From positions 1-64,000 of the forward strand of contig JAJDDT010000050.1 of assembly GCA_029260165.1 (NCBI GenBank): DNA of 64,000 bases, written 5' to 3'. This DNA is from Phycisphaerae bacterium. Its GTDB lineage: Bacteria > Planctomycetota > Phycisphaerae > UBA1845. The notes under the pieces are model-generated. The model had not been told where the DNA came from, searched no databases, and saw only the letters and a program-made list of their open reading frames with translations. This document shows, piece by piece, positions 26,860-34,416 of this stretch; positions within the stretch are counted from its first letter, which is position 1, and each line of letters opens with the position of its first letter. The position numbers were made by a program, and so were the translations under genes.

Positions 26860-26867
26860 CCGGTCAA
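26839..26867 (-). promoter_or_regulatory. Promoter of the mini-CRISPR RNA
   Basis: Minus strand TTGACC, 17 bases, TAGAAT (each 5 of 6 to consensus). Predicted start near 26832, about 12 bases before degenerate repeat 1. Confidence 0.6.
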
Positions 26868-26888
26868 GACAATATTGTTTATTGTCTT
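26866..26888. promoter_or_regulatory. Inverted repeat at the cas-side start site
   Basis: AAGACAATA-TTGTT-TATTGTCTT, a perfect 9-bp inverted repeat at the predicted transcription start. The right arm is the seed part of the guide target. It could be an operator for a dimeric repressor. Confidence 0.5.
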
Positions 26889-26898
26889 CGTAGGTATG
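26878..26898 (+). promoter_or_regulatory. Predicted guide target with TTT flank
   Basis: TTT followed by ATTGTCTTCGTAGGTATG. The guide of the mini-CRISPR reads ATTGTCTTGGTCGGTATG: 16 of 18 identical, first eight perfect, one mismatch at position 12, a position known to be unpaired in type I R-loops. TTN is the motif reported for a Geobacter type I-U/G system. Confidence 0.65.
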
Positions 26899-26983
26899 AG
26901 GTCACACGACAAGACGTCAGCCCATACCTATGAGTGAGGTGGCGACGCTCTGCCGCTGCTCTTCCTTGAACGGAGGTATCAAC

Positions 26984-27405
26984 ATGGCGTTTTTTCGATT
27001 TCCCGCATATGACCGTGACGACCTGAAGCAGGATTTGCAACTCACTCTGCACAAACAGGTATTTCCGGTTCCACTTCAAGCCTCGATTACACAATCACTC
27101 GCCGCAAGTTAAAAGATATTACCAAGCGAGAGAAGAAACGACGACACCTGCCGCTTGACTTCTACATCGAACCGTGCCCCCCGAACCATCAACGCCTATA
27201 CGACGACGAATCGGTACACGAAGCGATAAAACTACTCCCGTCATGTGACAAGGATATCCTGCACCTCAAATACTTCGCGGATATGTCAATCCACGAAATT
27301 GCGGAACGACTCGGTCTCACACGGAGCGCAGTGCGCAAGCGAGTCTCTCGTGTCGTTCAAAAACTGGGTAAGTCGCTCGATCCGCCGTTTGGCTACGCCG
27401 CGTGA
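26984..27405 (+). pseudogene. Remnant of a sigma-70-family sigma factor
   Basis: A strong GGAGG precedes ATG at 26984 and the frame reads MAFFRFPAYDRDDLKQDLQLTLHKQ before losing coding sense and stopping at 27112. The next frame (open 27019-27405) has LDYTITRRKLKDITKREKKRRH, then HEAIKLLPSCDKDILHLKYFADMSIHEIAERLGLTRSAVRKRVSRVVQKL, a good sigma region 4 helix-turn-helix, but no start codon. The whole resembles a small planctomycete sigma factor with a frameshift and internal loss. It lies between the cas-side promoter and csb1. A minimal HTH protein made from an internal start cannot be excluded. Confidence 0.55.
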
Positions 27406-27577
27406 ACGATGGTACGCGAGAAATACGGCAATCCGCCATTGGTTTTCTTTTGGCGGGGCTTTTTGTTTATCGAAGTTCGGGTTATGTTCGGATCGTTTTC
27501 CTGTCATTTCCCCGGCGGACTGGATTGACCGACGTCGGGTACACAAAGGCGTATTCCACGCGAAAGGAGAAAAAAAC

Positions 27578-28795
27578 ATGTCCAATCAGTTAACACTGGA
27601 CGTTCTCAAGAAGGCTGTCACGGGTTCAGCCGCGGCGTTTCGTTGTTTAACGGAGTATCAGCCTGCGGGGGGTCCGGGGGACAAGGTTTTCCCACCGACG
27701 TACGAAGGCGGGAAGTATGCGACGGAGAAGCGGAGGCTGGAAAAGGAATCCGAGCCTGTCGATTGCGTGCTGCTCGATTCGGTGCAGTCGCAGGCGAATC
27801 GTATGGAGGAGGCGTTGCGCGACGCGTGGGATCGGGAGCAGATTCCGCTGCCGGTCATCTCGGTTGATTTTGGTGGCAACGATCTGGCGAAATCGCTGCG
27901 CGTCACGAGTTTGGATGCGCCGCATCGCATTGCCGACGCGATCCTGCGCGACAGCCTGCTGAACGGAAAGGCGTTCCGGGAATCGGACAAAGGGAAGCAA
28001 CTGGATCATCTCGACAACCGCCATGCGACGGCGTTGTTCGAACTGTGTCCGACGGCGCTCGTTTTCGGCATGTGGGACTCGACGGGGCCGCGCGGTGGTT
28101 TGGGAGCCAAGTTCGCGCGGGCGATGGTGTCGGAGATCGTGGGGATCAACGCCGTTGCAGGTGTCAAAACGAGCAGCAGGATTGATCCTGCTGAAATCAG
28201 ACGCGATGCCGGACCGCTGTATGTTGCAAAAGAAGGTGGGTGGACGCTGGAAGAAGAAGATGCGAAACGTGAGAAGTCCGGTCCGATCAAGCTTGGCAAA
28301 GACGGGAAACCTTCTGAAGCTAATCATGGGAACATTCCACCGTCGATTGGTGACGGTGGGGTGACCATCGTCAAGGCCGTTCAAACGACGGTGCTTTCGC
28401 TGCCTGCGTTGCGGCGGTTGCGGTTTCCAATCAATGAAAAGCGCGATCCCAGGGTGGACGATGCCGCGCGGACGGTGTTGGCGGCGCTTGGGTTGTGTGC
28501 GGCTACGTTGTTTCAGGAGCAGGGATGCGACCTGCGCTCGCGGTGCCAACTGGTTCCGGTCGATGCGTTCGGATGGGAGTTGATCGGCAAGCCCGGTGAG
28601 GATGTGAAGATTCTTGAGATTACCGCTGAGACGGCGGTCAGTGTGTACAAGTCCGCCGTCAAAGAGGCTGCCAAGGTGAAGCTGCCGTGGATGGAAGACG
28701 TGTTGGAACTGACGCCTTCACCGGAACTGGTGGAGCTGGTCAGGAGGAGTCAGAACCTTGCTGCGGGCGTGGGTGCCGAGGAAGGGGGCGAGTGA
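27578..28795 (+). CDS. csb1: Type I-G Cas7 (Csb1)
   Basis: 405 aa from MSNQLTLDVLKKAV, preceded by AAAGGAGA. It is the RAMP-fold backbone subunit that coats the crRNA in the type I-G (formerly I-U) Cascade. The stretch FGMWDSTGPRGGLGAKFARAMVSEIVGINA is the family hallmark. The 111 residues before this Met in the ORF track read through sigma-factor debris and are excluded. Its stop overlaps the csb2 start (TGATG). Confidence 0.9.
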   Translation: MSNQLTLDVLKKAVTGSAAAFRCLTEYQPAGGPGDKVFPPTYEGGKYATEKRRLEKESEPVDCVLLDSVQSQANRMEEALRDAWDREQIPLPVISVDFGGNDLAKSLRVTSLDAPHRIADAILRDSLLNGKAFRESDKGKQLDHLDNRHATALFELCPTALVFGMWDSTGPRGGLGAKFARAMVSEIVGINAVAGVKTSSRIDPAEIRRDAGPLYVAKEGGWTLEEEDAKREKSGPIKLGKDGKPSEANHGNIPPSIGDGGVTIVKAVQTTVLSLPALRRLRFPINEKRDPRVDDAARTVLAALGLCAATLFQEQGCDLRSRCQLVPVDAFGWELIGKPGEDVKILEITAETAVSVYKSAVKEAAKVKLPWMEDVLELTPSPELVELVRRSQNLAAGVGAEEGGE

Positions 28796-30474
28796 TGTTG
28801 GCGCTTGGAATTCGGTACTTGTGTGGGGTGGTCCGTGCGACGCATCCGAGCAACCGCGAACGTGCGGAGTGGCCACCGCATCCTGATCGCGTGTTCATGG
28901 CGATGGCGTCGGCGTATTTCGAGACGGACGGATCGCCGACGGAAAGGGCCGCACTGGAGTGGTTCGAGCGACAGGAACCGCCGCGAATTCACGCCGGTGG
29001 GTGTCAATACAGAGAGATCGTTACGTCGTATGTGCCGGTGAATGACACCGTCGCCCCGCGGTTGAATCCAAAGAAGCCGTATTCCGATGCTCAGGTCAAG
29101 AGCGGTATGGGACTGCTTCCGGAACATCGCAACCGCCAGCCGAGGTTCTTTCCGACCGCGATCCCGGATACTGCGGGACCTGATGTTGATCCAATGGTGC
29201 ATCTTTCGTGGCCGGATGCTGATCCATCGTCTGAGATCCGTTCCGCACTGGTCGCGTTGTGTGCGAAGGTGACATGCGTGGGGCACTCGTCGTCGCTCGT
29301 GCAGATGAGCGTTGAGGACGCTCCGCCGGATGACCGGCTAAACAAATGGTTGCCGGATGAGCGACCCAACGGTCAACGACTGCGAATCAGCGGTTCCGGT
29401 CGACTCTCGTACCTGGAATCTCAGTTCAACCTTGCCGATATCGAGGAGTACCAACAATTGTCGGTTGAAATCGGTACTGCGAAGGGCAAGGCAGCGAAGG
29501 AGTTGAAGGCGCGATTGAAGAAGCGGTTTGGCGAATCGCCACCTCGATCGATGCGACCCACGCCGTCACTCTACCAGGGGTACACCTGCGCGGAGCCTGA
29601 GGATGTCAGCGACGATATCTCGCGGTCCGTTTTTGATCACCATCTGATTGTGTTGCGTCGGGTCGGCGGGCGGCGGTTTGGGCTGGAATCGACACTTCAG
29701 ATCACGGAGGCGCTGCGAAATACTGTTATGGGGAAGTGTCGCAGGCAACCGCCACCGGAGTGGATCAGCGGGCACAAACCGGACGGCAGTCGCAGCGAGA
29801 AACCACATCTCGCGTTTGTCCCACTCGCGTTCGTGGATCGTGAGCACGCGGATGGCCATCTTCTTGGCGCGGCCATCGTCGTTCCGCGTGGGATTGACTC
29901 CAGCGAGATGCGCCAACTGGGAAAGGTCATTGGTTATGACAAAAACGGCGAACTGCTGCGTACCACGTTGACATTTGGCAAGTCGGGCGAGTGGGAATTG
30001 CAGGTTCAAGTCGAGGACCGTGACGTCGTGCCCGTAACGTTGCAAGAGGCGAAATGGACGGCAAATTACCCGAAGAAGCCGAAAAAGCAGAAGCCACAGT
30101 GTTGGGCGACGGTTACGCCCATCGTGTTCGACGCGCACCCGAAGGATCGCTGGAGCAGGCAGGACTCGCCGCGGGTTCAAGCTGAGCGTCAGGCATCGTA
30201 CTGGTGTCAGGTCGAAGACATGATCGCGTCCGCCGTCGAGCGGATCGGTTTGCCTCGTCCGACAGACGTCGTTGCAAAGGCAACATCGCCATTCATCGGC
30301 ACACCGCACGCCCGGAGTTTTCCCATGATGACGCGCAAAGGTGGTGGGAATCTCCATCACACGCATGCGATCATTACGTTTGAGGAACCGGTGCTCGGAC
30401 CCGTGCTGCTGGGGGCTGGGCGATATCGCGGGTATGGCTTTTGTCGGCCGCTGTCAAAAGGGGACGAGTCATGA
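28795..30474 (+). CDS. csb2: Type I-G Cas5-Cas6 fusion (Csb2)
   Basis: 559 aa starting MLALGIRYLCGVVRATHPSNRERAEWPPHPDRVFMAMASAYFET, the Csb2 N-terminus with a Cas5-like RAMP fold. The C-terminal half carries the Cas6-like part, including HARSFPMMTRKGGGNLHHTHAIITFEEPVLGPVLLGAGRYRGYGFCRPL with a glycine-rich loop and conserved His. This protein should both cap the crRNA 5' handle and process the precursor. It overlaps csb1 and cas3 (ATGA), giving coupled translation. Confidence 0.88.
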   Translation: MLALGIRYLCGVVRATHPSNRERAEWPPHPDRVFMAMASAYFETDGSPTERAALEWFERQEPPRIHAGGCQYREIVTSYVPVNDTVAPRLNPKKPYSDAQVKSGMGLLPEHRNRQPRFFPTAIPDTAGPDVDPMVHLSWPDADPSSEIRSALVALCAKVTCVGHSSSLVQMSVEDAPPDDRLNKWLPDERPNGQRLRISGSGRLSYLESQFNLADIEEYQQLSVEIGTAKGKAAKELKARLKKRFGESPPRSMRPTPSLYQGYTCAEPEDVSDDISRSVFDHHLIVLRRVGGRRFGLESTLQITEALRNTVMGKCRRQPPPEWISGHKPDGSRSEKPHLAFVPLAFVDREHADGHLLGAAIVVPRGIDSSEMRQLGKVIGYDKNGELLRTTLTFGKSGEWELQVQVEDRDVVPVTLQEAKWTANYPKKPKKQKPQCWATVTPIVFDAHPKDRWSRQDSPRVQAERQASYWCQVEDMIASAVERIGLPRPTDVVAKATSPFIGTPHARSFPMMTRKGGGNLHHTHAIITFEEPVLGPVLLGAGRYRGYGFCRPLSKGDES

Positions 30475-33365
30475 CAAAGAAAGAGGCACCGTTGTCCGCG
30501 AGCAATTTCCCTGATTTCTTCCACGAATTGTGGGATTACGACCCATTTCCGTGGCAGAAACGGCTCGCCGATCGCGTGTGCGAGGGTGATTGGCCTGCGT
30601 GCATCGCGCTGCCGACGGCGAGCGGCAAGACGGCGTGCATCGACATCGCGGTGTTCGCGCTCGCATGTCAGGCCAGTCGACCGGCTGCGGAGCGTACCGC
30701 TCCGCGTCGTATATTCTTCGTTGTCGATCGGCGCGTTGTTGTTGATCAAGCCTATGAAAGAGCGAAGGATCTGAGCAGGAAGCTGGCAGAGTTGAAAACA
30801 GAAATCGCGCGCCGCGTGGCTGACGCGTTGCGACATCTCTCAGGCGACGATCGACCACTGGATTGCTACGCCCTCCGTGGCGGGATGTATCGCGAGACCG
30901 CGTGGGTGAGATCTCCGTTGCAGCCGATCGTGATCACCTCGACGGTCGATCAGGTCGGCAGCCGCTTGCTGTTCCACGGATACGGTGTTTCGGATTCGCT
31001 CAAGCCGATGCACGCCGGATTGATCGGGAACGACTCGCTCATTCTGCTCGACGAGGCCCACTGTTCCAGGCCGTTTGAGCAGACCGTGAAGGCTGTTGGG
31101 GAATTCCGGAAATGGCGGCAACGGGATGACGAATCACTGCCACCGTTTCGATTCGTGACCATGACAGCCACGCCGTCCCCGGGCGTTCCCGATGACCAAA
31201 TCGAGCGAGATAACGCCGACGATCGTAACGATAGGGTGTTGGGGAAGCGGATCAAAGCGAGCAAGCCAACCAGGCTCGTCGTGGCCAGGAAAGCAAGTGG
31301 GAAAGAGTGGCGAAAACACCTGGTAGACGAACTGTCCAGACAAACGCGCGAGCTTGTCGATGAGGGATTTCGCGCGGTCGGCGTGATTGTGAATCGCGTG
31401 GCGACGGCGCGTGAGACGGCGCGTAAAATGGAGGAAGGCCTCAAGAAGGATAGTAAGGTCATTCTGCTGACGGGCCGAATGAGACCAGTGGATCGCGACG
31501 AGATCATGAGCGAACTCGCCCCGCTATTAACGGGCAACCCGGACAAAATATCCGAGCCGCTGGTCGTTGTCGCAACGCAGTGTCTGGAAGTGGGTGCCGA
31601 CCTCGATTTTCACGCGTTGGTCACCGAGTGTGCCAGCCTGGATGCCCTTCGTCAGCGATTTGGTCGGCTCAATCGTCGCGCGGACAGGACGGAGGCGAAG
31701 GCAGTTGTCGTCATCCGAAAAGATCAAATCAAGCCCGCCAAGAAAGAATCCGAAAGCGACCCCGTATACGGCAATAGCCTGGCCCATACATGGGAATGGC
31801 TTGAGAAGAACGCATCGGACGGCATGTTTGACTTCGGCACGGCGGCGGTGAACGCGAAAACCTCGGATTTGGACGCCGATAAATTCGCGTCTCTAAATGC
31901 CCCATCGGTGGACGCTGCCGTTCTTCTGCCCGCCTACCTGGACTGTTGGGTGCAGACCAGCCCCATACCAACGCCGGACCCGGACCCAGCCGTTTTTCTG
32001 CACGGTCCTTCGCGCGGCGTGCCGAACGTGCAGGTGGTGTTGCGTGGTGACCTTGGTTTGAATGACAAGGCGTGGGGAGAGATCGTCTCGCTTTGCCCAC
32101 CGTCTTCGTCCGAGGCACTGCCGGTGCGGATCGATGTCTTCAATCGCTGGCTGAGCGGGGTCGATGCGACAGACGACACGAGCGACGTCGAAGGCGAACG
32201 CAGCGACAACGAAGAACAGCCGAAAGATGCCAACCATCGTTCGGACCGCAAGGCACTGCGATGGCGTGGTTCCGACTCAGACCAAACGAAGGTCATCAGG
32301 GAACCCGGCCAGGTTTTTGCGAACGATGTGTACATCCTGTCCACAATCGCCGACGGGTTGACCGACCTGGGGGGCTTCCTCGGAAAAATCCCGGCAGACC
32401 ACGCTGAAGAGGCGTATCAGATTTCACGCGACCGCGCGATTCTACGTTTGACGCCGGAGATATGGAAGATTCCGACGCTCGATGACGTCGATATGGAAAC
32501 CGATGGGCTTGATGAAATTCTATCCGATGCCATCGGTGCACTGGTCAATGATCCCTCGGAATGGATTCGTACCGCGGCTGCGAATTTGGAAAAAGCAGAA
32601 CGGCGATCGGTCAAGTCGCATCCGTCAGGCGGGTTTGTCGTGATCGGCAGAAACCGTCTTGGTCGTTTCGACCCTACCGGGGCCAAGGTGGTCAAGCCGC
32701 GCGCGTCATCGCTGAGGGGGCCAGTCACGCTCGGAAAACACAGCGATGACGTGGCCAGGTGCGCCGAACGATTTGCCACCGAATGTGGGTTGAAATCGGC
32801 TGACGCCTTCAAACTCGCGGGCCTGCTCCACGACATCGGCAAGGCCGATCCCCGGTTCCAGGCATGGCTTCATGGCGGCAACCGGCGTAAGGCGGAGTGG
32901 CGTGAACCGCTGGCCAAGTCCATCAACCCACCGCGCAGCCGCGATGAAAGCAGCAGGTTTCGCGAGCACGCGGGCTATCCGAAGGGCGGACGCCACGAAC
33001 TCCTTTCCGTCCGCCTGGCTGAATGCAACGGTGTGCTCCCGGCAGATCCCGACGCCCGTGACCTGATTCTCCACCTGATCGCGAGTCATCATGGCCGGTG
33101 CAGACCCTTCGCGCCGGTCGTACAGGACGCAATGCCTGAGGAAGTACGTTACCAACTCAATGAATCGACGACTCTCGCAACGTCCACCGCAACGGGTCTC
33201 GAACGTCTCGACAGCGGGGTGGCTGAGCGGTTCTGGAAGCTCGTCCGACGCCACGGCTGGTGGGGATTAGCCTACCTCGAAGCCATCCTGCGACTGGCCG
33301 ACTGGCAGGCGAGCGAAGCGGAGACCCATAGTGCAACTGACACCAACAAGGAGGGAAAACCATGA
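30471..33365 (+). CDS. cas3: Type I-G Cas3 helicase-nuclease (HD at C-terminus)
   Basis: 964 aa. The SF2 helicase comes first: Walker A in ALPTASGKTACID, DEAH in LILLDEAHCS, motif III TMTATPSP, and motif VI near FGRLNRRADR. The HD nuclease follows at the C-terminus (AGLLHDIGKADPRFQ, then HELLSVRLAE and ASHHG). Helicase-then-HD order is characteristic of subtype I-G and opposite to most Cas3 proteins. It unwinds and degrades DNA marked by Cascade. ATGA overlap links it to both neighbours. Confidence 0.95.
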   Translation: MTKKEAPLSASNFPDFFHELWDYDPFPWQKRLADRVCEGDWPACIALPTASGKTACIDIAVFALACQASRPAAERTAPRRIFFVVDRRVVVDQAYERAKDLSRKLAELKTEIARRVADALRHLSGDDRPLDCYALRGGMYRETAWVRSPLQPIVITSTVDQVGSRLLFHGYGVSDSLKPMHAGLIGNDSLILLDEAHCSRPFEQTVKAVGEFRKWRQRDDESLPPFRFVTMTATPSPGVPDDQIERDNADDRNDRVLGKRIKASKPTRLVVARKASGKEWRKHLVDELSRQTRELVDEGFRAVGVIVNRVATARETARKMEEGLKKDSKVILLTGRMRPVDRDEIMSELAPLLTGNPDKISEPLVVVATQCLEVGADLDFHALVTECASLDALRQRFGRLNRRADRTEAKAVVVIRKDQIKPAKKESESDPVYGNSLAHTWEWLEKNASDGMFDFGTAAVNAKTSDLDADKFASLNAPSVDAAVLLPAYLDCWVQTSPIPTPDPDPAVFLHGPSRGVPNVQVVLRGDLGLNDKAWGEIVSLCPPSSSEALPVRIDVFNRWLSGVDATDDTSDVEGERSDNEEQPKDANHRSDRKALRWRGSDSDQTKVIREPGQVFANDVYILSTIADGLTDLGGFLGKIPADHAEEAYQISRDRAILRLTPEIWKIPTLDDVDMETDGLDEILSDAIGALVNDPSEWIRTAAANLEKAERRSVKSHPSGGFVVIGRNRLGRFDPTGAKVVKPRASSLRGPVTLGKHSDDVARCAERFATECGLKSADAFKLAGLLHDIGKADPRFQAWLHGGNRRKAEWREPLAKSINPPRSRDESSRFREHAGYPKGGRHELLSVRLAECNGVLPADPDARDLILHLIASHHGRCRPFAPVVQDAMPEEVRYQLNESTTLATSTATGLERLDSGVAERFWKLVRRHGWWGLAYLEAILRLADWQASEAETHSATDTNKEGKP

Positions 33366-34285
33366 GCGAACTGATCCTGACCGGACTCGACGGAAGCAAT
33401 CCCCTCGCATTCCTCGCGGCACTGGGTACGTTGCGCGGACTAACCCGCGCCTGGCCGGAATCCAACGTCCGGATGTCCTGGACCACCGACGGAGGCTGGC
33501 GACCGGTGATCAATTCGGAATGCTGCGAACCGGAAAGCATCGTCGAGGCGTTGTACGAAAGACTCCAGGCTGCGAAGGACAACGCAACGCTCGGCTTGGC
33601 CGACAACCTGACGATTCCCGCCGACGAGTATCGCGCGCATCTTGTCCAACAAATCGAAACGCAAGAAGATCCAGACAGCGATGCGACTGCATACTGCGCC
33701 GCATTCGGGTGCGATGCAATATTCGACGAAAAAAGTGGTAACATCAAAGATACCGCACTACGCACCATGAGCGGGGCCGGTCACCAGCATTTCCTCAAGA
33801 CGATGCGCGACGTACTGGCGCAGACGACGAAGGAGCACATCGACAAAACCCTGTTCAACCACTGGCAATACGACGATCCTCTCGCAACACTCAGCTTGCG
33901 TTTCGACCCATCGGACGACAAAAGGTACGCCCTGCGATGGGATGACCCCAGTGGCGACCCGACCCGCAGGAGTCAAGGCAACATGCTCGGTGCCAACGCA
34001 CTCGCAGTTCTGGGCATCCCTTTTCTCGTTGTGGCCCCCGTCTGTGGCGGACTTGGTTCAACAGGTTTCAAAGGCTCCCTGGCGAGGGATACCTATTGGA
34101 CCTGGCCAATGTGGAAGCATCCTGCGTCGCTCGATGTCGCGCGCTCGCTGCTCACCCTGAGCGAACTACAGGAGGAAAGTCCGCCTCGCGACCGGCTCCG
34201 CCCGAGGGGCATCGCGGAGGTCTTTCGCAGTCAGCGGCTCACCACGGGCAAGTTTCGCAACTTCACCCCCGCCCAACCGGTCTGA
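33362..34285 (+). CDS. Type I-G small Cas protein (Csb3/Cas8-like)
   Basis: 307 aa beginning MSELILTGLDGSNPLAFLAALGTLRGL, the N-terminal style shared by type I-G Csx17/Cas8-type and Csb3/Cas3-extension proteins. It is much shorter than Csx17 (about 700 aa), and no separate large subunit is found in the locus, so this protein may take the large-subunit place in PAM recognition. It ends KFRNFTPAQPV. It overlaps cas3 by ATGA, with GGAGGG upstream. The exact family name is uncertain. Confidence 0.65.
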   Translation: MSELILTGLDGSNPLAFLAALGTLRGLTRAWPESNVRMSWTTDGGWRPVINSECCEPESIVEALYERLQAAKDNATLGLADNLTIPADEYRAHLVQQIETQEDPDSDATAYCAAFGCDAIFDEKSGNIKDTALRTMSGAGHQHFLKTMRDVLAQTTKEHIDKTLFNHWQYDDPLATLSLRFDPSDDKRYALRWDDPSGDPTRRSQGNMLGANALAVLGIPFLVVAPVCGGLGSTGFKGSLARDTYWTWPMWKHPASLDVARSLLTLSELQEESPPRDRLRPRGIAEVFRSQRLTTGKFRNFTPAQPV

Positions 34286-34322
34286 GCGGAGCGTGACGAA
34301 TCGCCGATCCAGGCCTCGGTGA

Positions 34323-34369
34323 TGACAAGTGAAGCACCGATCGCTTCACGTCGATCTTTGACAAGTGAA
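34323..34369. repeat. Direct repeats flanking a hairpin, between effector and adaptation genes
   Basis: TGACAAGTGAA occurs at 34323 and again at 34359 (36-bp period). Between them, GTGAAGC and GCTTCAC form a 7-bp stem. It lies in the 131-base gap before cas4-cas1 and may be a promoter or operator of the adaptation genes. Confidence 0.4.
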
Positions 34370-34416
34370 TAGAGATTCCGGCGGGGCCGCCCGCCTCGCG
34401 ATTATTGGAGGTTCCT

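Noticed and set aside
26866-26880. Minus-strand arm of the palindrome as an alternative guide target
   Set aside because: It matches 12 of 14 positions, but its flank is AAT instead of TTN, and pairing is shorter than at 26881.
27245-27577. N-terminal extension of the csb1 ORF
   Set aside because: It translates sigma-factor debris out of frame, and a strong Shine-Dalgarno stands before MSNQLTLD at 27578.
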